Shown here: one piece after another, positions 1 through 8,672 of the stretch
Numbering within the stretch: position 1 is the first letter of the stretch
Layout of the letters: each line of letters starts with the position of its first letter
NCBI RefSeq assembly: GCF_023509035.1
Contig: NZ_CP075583.1
Coordinates: 2,046,001-2,110,000 of the forward strand
Reading direction: 5' to 3'
Length of the DNA stretch: 64,000 nucleotides
DNA from: Janthinobacterium lividum
GTDB taxonomy: Bacteria > Pseudomonadota > Gammaproteobacteria > Burkholderiales > Burkholderiaceae_D
The notes under the pieces: model-generated
Told to the model about the DNA's origin: nothing
Database searches by the model: none
What the model saw: only the letters and a program-made list of their open reading frames with translations
Program-made: the position numbers and the translations under genes

Positions 1-82
1 AAAGCTGTCGTAGTGCAAGCGTGCGTGTCGTCGTGCTTTGTAAATTATCTATACAATAATAGTATATGAGCACACTAACCAC

Positions 83-991
83 ATGAAAGCCGCGACGAAG
101 AGCGGAGCGGCGCCCCTGACGCCGCAGCAGCTGGCGGCCCAGGAAACGCAGCAAAAATATGGCAAGCCCGAGCGGGGCTGGCGCGAGCAGGTGTACACCG
201 TCATTTTCGAGGCGGAAACGCGCACGGGCCGCGCCTTCGATTTGCTGCTGATCGCCGCCATCCTGATCAGCGTGACAGTGGTCGTTCTCAGCAGTGTCGC
301 GTCCGTGGCCGAGCGCTATGGCACTTGGCTGACGGCGCTGGAATGGTTTTTTACTATTTTATTTACCATCGAATATTTTGCCCGCCTGGCGTGCCTGAAG
401 CATCCGGTGCGCTACGCCAAGAGTTTTTTCGGCATTATCGACTTGCTGGCCATCGTGCCGACCTACATCGGCTTGCTGCTGCCAGGCGCGCACGTGCTGA
501 TCGACGTGCGCATTTTGCGCCTGCTGCGCATGTTCCGTATCCTCAAGCTCACGTCTTATGTGCATGAATACACGGTGCTGGGGCGGGCCTTGCTGGCCAG
601 CCGGCGCAAGATCCTCATTTTCTTGTCTTTCGTCATGATGGTGGTCTTTCTGCTGGGTACTGTGATGTATGTCGTGGAAGGGCCGGATAACGGTTACAGC
701 AGTATCCCCACGTCGATATACTGGGCCATCAGCACCATGACCACGGTCGGTTTCGGCGATATCACGCCGCGCACCGACATCGGGCGCACCATCGCTTCGC
801 TGATGATGCTGCTCGGCTGGGGCATCCTGGCAGTGCCTACCGGCATTATCAGCGCCGAAATGACGGTACAGCGCAGTTCCAAGCTGGTCACCACGCGTAC
901 CTGCCCCACGTGCCTGAAAGAAGGGCTCGATGACGATGCCAATTTCTGCAAGAACTGCGGTGTTGCATTGCCGCCGCTGGCACGCGATTAA
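83..991 (+). CDS. Voltage-gated-type potassium channel with C-terminal zinc ribbon
   Basis: A 302-residue inner-membrane ion channel of the 6-TM Kv/KvAP type. Hydrophobic helices S1-S3 span roughly residues 53-140. An arginine-rich S4-like helix (RILRLLRMFRILK, about residues 140-155) follows. The pore loop carries the potassium selectivity signature TTVGFGD at about residues 220-227, and S6 follows. After S6 lies a short cytosolic tail with two Cys pairs (CPTC and CKNC, about residues 274-292), a small zinc ribbon in place of the usual RCK domain. It is transcribed alone. The ATG at 83 has no strong ribosome-binding site. Family assignment is secure; gating and physiological role are unknown. 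Confidence 0.9.
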   Translation: MKAATKSGAAPLTPQQLAAQETQQKYGKPERGWREQVYTVIFEAETRTGRAFDLLLIAAILISVTVVVLSSVASVAERYGTWLTALEWFFTILFTIEYFARLACLKHPVRYAKSFFGIIDLLAIVPTYIGLLLPGAHVLIDVRILRLLRMFRILKLTSYVHEYTVLGRALLASRRKILIFLSFVMMVVFLLGTVMYVVEGPDNGYSSIPTSIYWAISTMTTVGFGDITPRTDIGRTIASLMMLLGWGILAVPTGIISAEMTVQRSSKLVTTRTCPTCLKEGLDDDANFCKNCGVALPPLARD

Positions 992-1029
992 TTCATAAAC
1001 CGTATTTACTTTACTTTTTTAAGGCCAAC

Positions 1030-2010
1030 ATGATTCCAGTTCGCCTGATCGCGACGGGCAAAGCCGTGCCGTCGCATAGCGTGACTTCCGCAAGCCTGGA
1101 CCTGAAACTGGGCCATCCGGCCGGCTACACCTTGCGCAAGAGCGGCGTGCTGTCGCGCTTTGTCGCTGCGCCCGATGAATCGCAAAGCCAGCTGGGCGCC
1201 GCTGCTCTGCTCGACGCGCTGAAGAACGCCAGCCTGCGTCCGGCCGACATCGATCTTTTGATCTGCGCCTGCGGCGTGCCCGAGCAAGCCTTGCCGAACA
1301 CGGCCTGCTTCGTTGCCGAACATGCAGGCTTGCCGCCAGGCACGCAAAGCTTCGACGTCAACGCCAGCTGCCTCAGTTTCATGGCAGCCTTCCGCGTGGC
1401 CGCCTCGATGCTGGCCGGCGGCGCCTACCGGCGCATCGCCATCGTTTCGTCCGACCTCGCCTCGCGCGGCGTCGACTGGAGCGAGCCGGAAGCGTCGATG
1501 ATCTTTGGCGACGGCGCCGCCGCCGTCATCGTCGAGCGGGGCGATGGCAGCGCCGGCATCCGCGCCTACAAGATGGGTACGTATCCGGAAGGGCGGCGCT
1601 ACTGCGAAATTCGCGGCGGCGGCACCGAGCGCAACCCGCGCAACGGCTGCGAACCGGGCGACTATCTGTTCCGCATGGATGGCAAGGCCGTGTTCCGCCT
1701 GGCCGTCAAGGTGATGCCGGATTTCCTCACGGAACTAATGCAGGAATCGGGGGCGGGATTGGAAAAAGTCGACGTGGTCGTGCCGCACCAGGCCAGCCCG
1801 CTGGGGCTCGCGCATGCGGCGCGCATCCTTGACGTTCCCGATGCTAAAATCATCAAGATCTTTGAAACGCATGGCAACCAGGTGGCCGCGTCCTTGCCTA
1901 CCGCCCTGCACGAGGCGGTGATGACGGGGCGGGCCGTGGCAGGCCAGCGTTTGCTGATGATGGGCACGGCCGCAGGCCTGACCATCGGCGGCATGATTCT
2001 TGACCTGTGA
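1030..2010 (+). CDS. 3-oxoacyl-ACP synthase III family protein (FabH/OleA-like)
   Basis: A 326-residue thiolase-fold ketosynthase III, the family that performs Claisen condensation of acyl-CoA or acyl-ACP. The catalytic triad is complete: Cys114 in VNASCLSF, His253 in VPHQAS and Asn283 in THGNQ. FGDGAAA (about residues 159-165) is also typical of the family. An AAGG ribosome-binding site lies just before the ATG. The stop is 10 bases before the next start, so this is the first gene of an operon. The next gene is OleD-like and an adenylating enzyme lies downstream, which suggests head-to-head condensation or lipid priming rather than housekeeping FabH. The substrate is unknown. Confidence 0.85.
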   Translation: MIPVRLIATGKAVPSHSVTSASLDLKLGHPAGYTLRKSGVLSRFVAAPDESQSQLGAAALLDALKNASLRPADIDLLICACGVPEQALPNTACFVAEHAGLPPGTQSFDVNASCLSFMAAFRVAASMLAGGAYRRIAIVSSDLASRGVDWSEPEASMIFGDGAAAVIVERGDGSAGIRAYKMGTYPEGRRYCEIRGGGTERNPRNGCEPGDYLFRMDGKAVFRLAVKVMPDFLTELMQESGAGLEKVDVVVPHQASPLGLAHAARILDVPDAKIIKIFETHGNQVAASLPTALHEAVMTGRAVAGQRLLMMGTAAGLTIGGMILDL

Positions 2011-2020
2011 AGGTGGTGTG

Positions 2021-3058
2021 ATGAGGCGGATACTGGTCACGGGAGCGACGGGCGGGCTGGGGCGCAATGCCGTGCGCACGCTGCTGGCGCAAGGCGTGGA
2101 AGTGCGCGCCACGGGCCGCAACGCTGCTGTCGGCCGCGAACTTGAACGCATGGGTGCGCAATTCGTCGCGCTTGATCTGGCGCAAGCATCGCCGCGCCAG
2201 GTCGACGAGCTGGTGCGCGGCATGGATACCGTCTGGCACTGCGCCGCGCTGTCGTCGCCCTGGGGCCCCGAGCGCGACTTCATCGCCGCCAACGTCACGG
2301 CCACGGCCCAGTTGCTGCGCGCGGCCGCCAGCCTGCACGTGGCGCGCTTCGTGCACATCTCCACCCCGGCCATCTATTTCGATTATCACAACCGCTACGA
2401 CGTGCCGGAAACCTTCCGCCCCGATGCCTTCGTCAACGCCTATGCGCGCAGCAAGGCCATGGCGGAAAAACTGGTGCAGGAGTCGGTCGACCGCCACCGC
2501 GGCATGACCTGCGTGATCCTGCGCCCGCGCGCCATCTTCGGCCCGCACGACCAGGTGCTGATCCCGCGCCTGGCGCGCGTGCTGGAACAGCGCGGCGGCA
2601 AGCTGCCCCTGCCCAACGGCGGGGCGGCCACCATCGACATCACTTATGTCGACAATGTCGTGCACGCGATGTGGCTGGCCACCGTGCACAAGACCATCGT
2701 TTCCGGCGCTGCCTTCAACATCACGAATGGCGAACCGGCGCGCCTGTGTGACATCTTGCGAACCTTGTTCTGCGAGCATCTGCAGCAGCCGTTCGAGATC
2801 GTCAGCGTGCCGTATCGCGTGCTGGCGCTGCTTGCCCGCCTGATGCAGTTCGCCTCGCGCTTCACGCGCCGCGAGCCATCGCTGACGCCCTACAGCATCG
2901 GCGCGCTCAGTTTCGACATGACGCTCGATAACGCCAAGGCGCGCAAAGTGCTCGGCTACCGTCCCATCGTCAGCCTGCAGGAAGGCATCGCCTTGACGGC
3001 ACAGTGGATGCGCCAGGAAGCTGCCGCGCACAAGGTGGGCAAGGAGCGCAATGGCTAG
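2021..3058 (+). CDS. NAD(P)-dependent epimerase/dehydratase, 3-beta-HSD/OleD-like
   Basis: A 345-residue extended short-chain dehydrogenase. The N-terminal Rossmann motif is TGATGGLG (about residues 8-15). The active site shows an ST..IY segment and Y-x-x-x-K in YARSKAM (about residues 140-146). The start at 2021 is preferred over an in-frame ATG at 2000, because 2021 follows GAAGGTGG at good spacing and begins directly with the Rossmann strand (MRRILVTG). It overlaps the next gene by 8 bases. Resemblance to OleD/3-beta-hydroxysteroid dehydrogenases suggests reduction of a beta-keto acyl product from the upstream synthase. The exact reaction is inference. Confidence 0.82.
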   Translation: MRRILVTGATGGLGRNAVRTLLAQGVEVRATGRNAAVGRELERMGAQFVALDLAQASPRQVDELVRGMDTVWHCAALSSPWGPERDFIAANVTATAQLLRAAASLHVARFVHISTPAIYFDYHNRYDVPETFRPDAFVNAYARSKAMAEKLVQESVDRHRGMTCVILRPRAIFGPHDQVLIPRLARVLEQRGGKLPLPNGGAATIDITYVDNVVHAMWLATVHKTIVSGAAFNITNGEPARLCDILRTLFCEHLQQPFEIVSVPYRVLALLARLMQFASRFTRREPSLTPYSIGALSFDMTLDNAKARKVLGYRPIVSLQEGIALTAQWMRQEAAAHKVGKERNG

Positions 3059-3881
3059 CATCACCGCGTTTCGCGTCGGCCACTGCACGCATCCATCCTG
3101 CATGGTCTTGAAAGGCAGCGGGTTGGCCAGCCGCTGCTTCCCCTCGCGTGCCTACCTGATCGAGACGCGCGCGGGCCTGTACCTGTGGGACACCGGTTAC
3201 GCCGAGCACTTTCGCGCCGCCACGTCGAAAGGCGTGTACCGCATGTACGCGTGGGTGACGCCGATTTCCTTCGATGCGCACGAATCCCTGCATGGCCAGT
3301 TGCGCGCGCATGGCGTATCGCCGGGCGATATCCACACCTTGCTGCTGTCGCACTTCCACGCCGACCATATCGCCGGCCTGCGCGACTTTCCCGGCGCGCG
3401 GCTGATGGCCTCTAAAACGGGCTGGGACGCAGTGCGCGGCCTGTCCGGCGTGGCCGCCGTGCGCCAGGCCTTCGTGCCCGAGCTGCTGCCGAACGATATG
3501 TCGGATCGATTGAGTTTTGTCGAAAGCGTGCCCGAGACGGCCTTGCCGGCCGCCCTGCTGCCATTCACGCATGGGCGCGACGTCAGCGGCACGGGCGAGA
3601 TTTACATCGTCGACTTGCCCGGCCACGCCATCGGTCATCTCGGCGCCTTCGTGTTGCAGGAGGGCGGCTGGACCTTGCTGGCGTCGGACGCGGCCTGGGT
3701 GCCGGAAAGTTTTCAGCAGCTGCGCGGACCGTCGGAACTGTCCTTCCTCATCCAGCACAAGCGCGCGCCCTACTACGCCACCCTGAACCGCTTGCACCAG
3801 TTGCACCAGTCGGGCAATGCGCAGATCCGCATCACGCATGAAGACACGGTCGACTATCTTGCCGTGGCGGGCCGCCCGTGA
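3051..3881 (+). CDS. MBL-fold metallo-hydrolase
   Basis: A 276-residue metallo-beta-lactamase-fold hydrolase. The dinuclear zinc motif HxHxDH is clear as SHFHADHIAGL (about residues 99-109). Further candidate ligands are the His in LPGHAIGHLG and the Asp in LLASDAAWV. The fold matches the lactonase/glyoxalase II-like branch. It overlaps the dehydrogenase before it by 8 bases and the adenylating enzyme after it by 4 bases, so translation is probably coupled. In this cluster it could hydrolyse a thioester or lactone intermediate, taking the place of the alpha/beta hydrolase OleB. That role is inference. Confidence 0.82.
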   Translation: MASITAFRVGHCTHPSCMVLKGSGLASRCFPSRAYLIETRAGLYLWDTGYAEHFRAATSKGVYRMYAWVTPISFDAHESLHGQLRAHGVSPGDIHTLLLSHFHADHIAGLRDFPGARLMASKTGWDAVRGLSGVAAVRQAFVPELLPNDMSDRLSFVESVPETALPAALLPFTHGRDVSGTGEIYIVDLPGHAIGHLGAFVLQEGGWTLLASDAAWVPESFQQLRGPSELSFLIQHKRAPYYATLNRLHQLHQSGNAQIRITHEDTVDYLAVAGRP

Positions 3882-5192
3882 AGCGTATTTTCTGGCTGTT
3901 ATTGGCGTACTGGCGCACGCGCCGTTTGCGTTTTGCGGACCGCGCGCAGCTGGACGCCTACCAGCAGCGACAACTGGCCCGTTTCATCGATACCTTGTGT
4001 GCGCGCAGCAGTTACTTTGCGCCGTACCGCAGCTTGCCCCTGGCGCAGTGGCCAACCATGAACAAGGCGCTGATGCTCGAACATTTCGATACCATGAATA
4101 CCGAGGGGGTGACTTTGGCGCAGGCGATGGATGCGGCCATGGCGGCCGAGCATAGCCGCGACTTCACGCCAGCCGTCGGTGACATCACGGTGGGCCTGTC
4201 GTCGGGCACCTCGTCGCAGCGCGCCGTGTTTACCGTCAGCCCACGCGAAAAGGCGCAATGGGCGGGCGTGATGCTGGCCAAGGCGCTGCCCGACGGCCTG
4301 TTTTCCGGCGAACGGGTCGCGCTGTTCCTGCGCGCGAACAGCAATCTGTACACGGCAGTGCGCTCGCCGTGGCTGACCTTTGCCTTCTACGACCTGTTCC
4401 AGCCCTTCGACAGCCTGTGCGCGCAGCTGGCGCAATATCGGCCCTCCGTCATCGTCGCGCCGGCCCAGGTGCTGCGCCAGCTGGCCTTGCGCGTCATCGA
4501 TGGCAGCCTGGCGCTGGCGCCGAAAAAGTCATCTCGGTGGCCGAAGTGCTGGAAGCGCAGGACCGCGCGCTGATCGTGCAGGCGTTTGGCGCCGTGCATG
4601 AAATCTACCAGGCCACCGAAGGTTTCCTCGCCAGCAGCTGCGAACATGGCGTGCTGCACCTGAACGAGGAATATGTGCGCATCGAGCCGCAGTGGCTCGA
4701 TGGGGAACAGCGTCGCTTCGTGCCCGTGATTACCGACTTTACGCGCATCACGCAGCCCATCGTGCGCTACCGCCTGGACGACATCCTGATCGCGCGCGCC
4801 ACGCCATGCCCGTGCGGCCGCGCCACGCGTGCCATCGATGGCATCGAAGGGCGCTGCGACGACATGCTGTTCTTGCCATCCCTATCATCCATGTTGTCGG
4901 CGAACGGCGGCGGCGCCCCGTCGCCGTGTTTGCCGATGTGCTGACGCGCGCCTTCGCGCAAGCCTTGCCGCCGGACGCCGACTACCGCCTGCTGCAATCG
5001 GGCGACGCGTCCTTGCAGCTGCACGCGGCCCTGGACGACGCTGGCCTGGCCACCCTGCGCGATCACCTGGCAACGGTGCTGCGCGGCCTGGGCGTGGCCG
5101 CCGATGGCCTGGCCTGGACGACGAGCGGTGAACTGCCTCCCTTTGACCCTACCATGAAACGGCGCCGCATACGGCGCCTTGCGACCGCATGA
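3878..5192 (+). pseudogene. F390 synthetase-related adenylate-forming enzyme, two frameshifts
   Basis: Three frames join into one protein of about 438 residues related to coenzyme F390 synthetase and PaaK-type adenylate-forming ligases. Segment 1 (3878 to about 4526) contains the nucleotide-binding loop GLSSGTSSQRA. Segment 2 (about 4527-4875) contains YQATEGFLA and RYRLDDIL. Segment 3 (about 4877-5192) is the C-terminal lid, beginning RRPVAVFADVL. The first shift is repaired by one more A in the AAAAA run at 4530-4534. The second needs one added base between 4868 and 4915. Both are single-base deletions, so sequencing error is likelier than decay. If intact it would activate a carboxylate for this lipid cluster, much as OleC does. 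Confidence 0.75.
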
Positions 5193-5827
5193 ACCCTTCT
5201 TCCATGACTGTACGCAGCCGCCTGCTGCATTTGCTGGCCGGCTGGGGCAGCGTCGGTCTCGTGTATTTTTCCAGCGACCTGCTGCAAGGGCAGGGGGTAC
5301 TCTTGCCTGAAACGGGCATCGACCGCGCCATTGCCTACAGCGACTCCGCCATCTGGCTGTACCTGTCCTTCTTCATCCTGATCCCGTACGCCTACCTGGC
5401 GGCCGAAGCGGTGAGGGTGCGCTGGCTGGCGCGCGCCATGGCGATTTCCGCCCTGGCCTGCGGCGTGGTTTTCCTGCTGTATCCGACCACCCTCGCGTAT
5501 CCGCCCGTGGGTGAGGGCAGCGCCTGGAGCACGCAGGCGCTGCGCATGCTGCAGGCGGCGGACTCCACGCAAAACTGCCTGCCTTCGCTGCATGGCGCCC
5601 TGACTTTGCTATGCGTGTGGGCCTTGTGCGACAGGCGCCATATGGTGCGCTCCGCGCTGGCCGTGGTGCTGGGCCTGGCCATCTGCTACGCCATCATCGC
5701 GCTGCGCCGGCACGTGAGCATCGACCTGGCCGCCGGCCTGTTTGTTGGCATCGCTGGCGGCATGCTGGCCAAAATACAGGTATCCTTGGCTGCCCGCCGC
5801 GCCGTTTCCATAAAAACCGCACCATGA
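5189..5827 (+). CDS. PAP2-family membrane phosphatase
   Basis: A 212-residue polytopic membrane protein of the PAP2 / inositol-phosphorylceramide-synthase-like phosphatase group. The second catalytic motif is visible as CLPSLHGA (about residues 130-137) and the third as RRHVSIDLAAG (about residues 171-181), whose histidines form the phosphatase centre. About five to six hydrophobic helices span the rest. It begins at an ATGA overlap with the preceding open frame and ends in an ATGA overlap with the next gene. It probably dephosphorylates or transfers a lipid phosphate in the membrane; the substrate is unknown. Confidence 0.8.
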   Translation: MNPSSMTVRSRLLHLLAGWGSVGLVYFSSDLLQGQGVLLPETGIDRAIAYSDSAIWLYLSFFILIPYAYLAAEAVRVRWLARAMAISALACGVVFLLYPTTLAYPPVGEGSAWSTQALRMLQAADSTQNCLPSLHGALTLLCVWALCDRRHMVRSALAVVLGLAICYAIIALRRHVSIDLAAGLFVGIAGGMLAKIQVSLAARRAVSIKTAP

Positions 5828-6939
5828 TGACTCCTTTTGCCCTGTCGTTTTTGATCATGCTGGCCTTTGTGCTGGCCGAACTGCTGATCCTGAAATGGGT
5901 GCGCAAGACACCCGTGCCGTGGAAGGACGTGATCTTCAACCTCAATTCCGGGCATATATTGATGTGGGTGTTCCGCGGTGTGGAAGTGGCGGCCTTCGCC
6001 CTGTTGCTGCGCCATGTGAACCTGCACATCGTCGACCAGTGGCCGGTGGCCGCGCAGTGGGTGTTCGCTTTTTTTGCCTGGGACCTGTGCTTTTACTGGA
6101 TGCACCGGCTGCACCATAAAATCCCCTTGCTGTGGGCCGTGCACGTGGTGCACCACCAGGGCGAGCATTTCAACCTGTCGCTGGGCGTGCGCAATTCCTG
6201 GTATTCGTCGCTGACGAATTTTCCCTTCATCGCCATCCTGGCTGTGCTGGGCGTGCCGCTGGAAATCTTCCTCGTCGTCTCGTCCCTGCATTACACGGTG
6301 CAGTTCTATAACCACAATGCGCTGGTGAACAAGTCTGGCATCCTCGATCGTTTCATGGTCACGCCCTCGCACCACCGCGTACACCACGGCACCGACAAGC
6401 GCTACATTAACCGCAATTTCGGCGGCACCCTGCTGCTGTGGGACAGGCTGTTCGGCAGCTTCCAGCCCGAACTCGAGGGCGTGGAAATGCGCTATGGCGT
6501 GAAGGGCATGACGCCCACGCACAATCCCCTGTTGGCCAGCAACGGTAAGTTGTTCAAATGGCTGCGCGCACGCTTCCCCCACTGGCAGTCGCGCGGCACT
6601 TTCGAGGTACCCGAACTGTTCATCGGCAGCGGTGGCGTGATCTTGTTTGGCCTGGTTATTTATTACGTCAACCATGAAGCGGCGCTGGCGGGCGCGCAGC
6701 AAGCCATCCTGTTCGCGCTGATTTTTGGCGGCACCCTGGCGCTGGGCGGCCTGTCGGATGCGCGCCGTTGGGGCGCCGTCGCCTGGGTCGCCATCGCCCT
6801 GGCCATGCCGGCCCTGTATCTGGGCTGGTATGGCGCGCGCGATGTGTGGGGCATGGTCTTCCTGGCCGCGCTGCTGGCGCATGGCCTGGACGGCGCGCGC
6901 CGCCTGTGGTGGCCTGCGGCGACCAGGACGCGCGCGTGA
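5824..6939 (+). CDS. Sterol desaturase / fatty acid hydroxylase family protein
   Basis: A 371-residue integral-membrane di-iron oxygenase. The histidine clusters are clear: HRLHH (about residues 95-99), HVVHHQ (about 106-111) and HHRVHH (about 182-187). These mark the fatty-acid-hydroxylase superfamily, which hydroxylates or desaturates lipid tails. The C-terminal third adds several hydrophobic helices beyond the catalytic core. The start at 5824 is chosen because it makes a 4-base ATGA overlap with the PAP2 gene and begins the first membrane helix. The longer open frame upstream is the shadow of PAP2. Confidence 0.85.
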   Translation: MMTPFALSFLIMLAFVLAELLILKWVRKTPVPWKDVIFNLNSGHILMWVFRGVEVAAFALLLRHVNLHIVDQWPVAAQWVFAFFAWDLCFYWMHRLHHKIPLLWAVHVVHHQGEHFNLSLGVRNSWYSSLTNFPFIAILAVLGVPLEIFLVVSSLHYTVQFYNHNALVNKSGILDRFMVTPSHHRVHHGTDKRYINRNFGGTLLLWDRLFGSFQPELEGVEMRYGVKGMTPTHNPLLASNGKLFKWLRARFPHWQSRGTFEVPELFIGSGGVILFGLVIYYVNHEAALAGAQQAILFALIFGGTLALGGLSDARRWGAVAWVAIALAMPALYLGWYGARDVWGMVFLAALLAHGLDGARRLWWPAATRTRA

Positions 6940-8051
6940 CGCCTGTACCTCCTTTGCCGCCGCTGCGCTTCCAGCCCGCGCGCGATTCCGCCTTCCGCCG
7001 CGAACTGCGCGCGCGCGCCGACGCCTATCTGGCGCACGAAGGAAAACACCGCTTTGGCGACGCGTGGCTGCATGCGAAAACCATCTTCCTGGCCACGCTG
7101 ACGGTGGGGCTGTATGCGCTGGCCTTGAACGCCGGCAGCACCTGGCCGTTTGTCGCCAGCTATGTGGCTTGCCTGGTCCTGGCCATGGCGCTGGCCATGA
7201 ACACCTTGCACGATGCGGCCCACAGCGCCGTCTTCCGCCAGGGAGCCTGGAACCGCATTCTGATCCGCCTGGTGGGCTTGCCCGTGGGCGTGGATACGGA
7301 TTTCTGGACCATCCGCCACGTGCATTTTCATCACACGTATGCCAACGTGGAGGGCTATGACCTCGACACGGAACCGAATCCCTTCCTGCGCCAGACGCCG
7401 TACCAAAGCTGGTCGCCCCAATACCGCTATCAATACCTGTACTGGCCGCTGGTGGCGGCCCTGTCGCTGCCTTATTTGAACTGGTATGGCGACTGGCTCG
7501 ATCGCTTCGGCAAGACCCCCGTGGCCGCGCACAGCCGCCTGCAGGGTTGGCGCGGCTGGCTGTCGTTCCTGGGCTGGAAACTGGGCCACGTGGCGCTGGT
7601 GCTGGCGCTGCCCATATGGGTGCTGCAGCAGCACGGCATGGGTTGGGGCGTGGTGCTGGGTGCGTATTTCGTGGGCCAGATGATCGCCTCGTGCGCACTG
7701 GTGGCGCTGATCCTCGGCACGCACTGGGCTGAAGTGGAGTTTTTCCAGCCGGGGCAAGACGGTACCCTGCCGCACAACTGGTACCAGCACACGTTTTATA
7801 CGGCGTGCGACTGGACGCCGAAACCGCGCCGCCTGCGCTGGCTGGGCTACTGGCTCGGCGGCTTGAATCTGCATCTGACACACCATTTGTTCCCCACCTG
7901 GAACCACCGCCACTACCCGGCGCTGGCGCGCATCCTGGCTGAACTGGCGCCGCGCCACGGCCTCGTGTACCGCGAACTCGGTTACGGCCAGCTGCACGCT
8001 TCGCAGCAAGCGTTCCTGCGCGCCATGGGCCAGCCACCCGCTCACACCTGA
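6936..8051 (+). CDS. Fatty acid desaturase
   Basis: A 371-residue membrane fatty-acyl desaturase with the three histidine boxes of the di-iron family: HDAAHS (about residues 91-96), HVHFHH (about 128-133) and HLTHH (about 310-314). Four or more transmembrane helices separate them. Start: GTG at 6936 overlaps the previous stop codon (GTGA) and gives a protein of normal length; upstream in-frame codons have no family resemblance. It is the last gene of the first operon, because a promoter begins 11 bases after its stop. It probably modifies the same lipid as its neighbours. Confidence 0.87.
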   Translation: MTPVPPLPPLRFQPARDSAFRRELRARADAYLAHEGKHRFGDAWLHAKTIFLATLTVGLYALALNAGSTWPFVASYVACLVLAMALAMNTLHDAAHSAVFRQGAWNRILIRLVGLPVGVDTDFWTIRHVHFHHTYANVEGYDLDTEPNPFLRQTPYQSWSPQYRYQYLYWPLVAALSLPYLNWYGDWLDRFGKTPVAAHSRLQGWRGWLSFLGWKLGHVALVLALPIWVLQQHGMGWGVVLGAYFVGQMIASCALVALILGTHWAEVEFFQPGQDGTLPHNWYQHTFYTACDWTPKPRRLRWLGYWLGGLNLHLTHHLFPTWNHRHYPALARILAELAPRHGLVYRELGYGQLHASQQAFLRAMGQPPAHT

Positions 8052-8061
8052 CGAATCGTGC

Positions 8062-8107
8062 TTGACTCGGTTTCCGTTCCGTCTTACATTTCTGTAACGA
8101 CAGAAAT
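8062..8107 (+). promoter_or_regulatory. Sigma-70 promoter with overlapping palindromic operator
   Basis: The -35 box TTGACT (8062-8067) and -10 box TACATT (8085-8090) are separated by exactly 17 bases. A perfect inverted repeat, ATTTCTGT-aacg-ACAGAAAT (8088-8107), covers the end of the -10 box and the probable start site. It lies 12 bases before the ATG of a GbsR/MarR-type regulator. The arrangement is typical of an autoregulatory operator. The motif is seen directly; binding by the adjacent regulator is inference. Confidence 0.7.
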
Positions 8108-8118
8108 AAGAGAAAATC

Positions 8119-8672
8119 ATGGAACTGAGTCCCACCACGCAAAAATACATTCTCCATTGGGGGAAATGGGTACCCGCTGGGGCGTCAACCGCACGGTGGC
8201 GCAAATTCACGCGCTGCTGTTCCTGGCCAACGAACCGCTGACGGCGGAAGATATCGCGGCCAGCCTGAACGTGGCCCGCTCGAACGTCAGCAACAGCCTG
8301 AAGGAATTGCAAAGCTGGGGCCTGGCGCGCATCACGCACGTGATGGGGGACCGGCGCGACCACTTTGTCGCCCTGCAGGATGTGTGGGAAATCTTCCGGG
8401 TCATCATGGAAGAGCGCAAGCGGCGCGAGATCGATCCTACCCTGACGGTGCTGCGCGAATGCGCGATCGAGGGCGAGCACGATGCGGCCATTCCACCGGC
8501 CACCCTGGAGCGCATGGGTGAAGTGCTGGCCTTCCTGGAAATGCTCAGCAGCACCTACAGCGACTACAAGAACCTGCCGCCGGCAACCCTGCAGCGCATG
8601 CTGTCGATGGGCGGCAAGGTAGCCAAGTTCCTCAGCCCGGAAGAAAAACCTGGCAAGCGCAGAAAATCATGA
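8119..8672 (+). pseudogene. GbsR/MarR-type transcriptional regulator, one frameshift
   Basis: A winged-helix regulator of the GbsR/MarR group, about 184 residues once repaired. The real N-terminus is read from ATG 8119 (MELSPTTQKYILHWG) and the rest (EMGTRWGVNRTVAQIHALLF onward) continues in another frame. The junction is the G run at 8159-8163: five Gs are present and a sixth restores HWGEMGTRWG. The HTH core is AEDIAASLNVARSNVSNSL. The protein stays open for its full length after repair, so an undercalled homopolymer is likely. It sits directly behind a palindromic operator and overlaps the next gene by 4 bases, so it probably regulates itself and the lipid cluster. Confidence 0.8.

Noticed and set aside
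5686..8157. An 823-codon open frame on the minus strand
   Set aside because: It is antisense to two membrane enzymes with complete histidine boxes. Its translation is low-complexity Arg/Gly/Ala-rich, the usual antisense shadow in GC-rich DNA.
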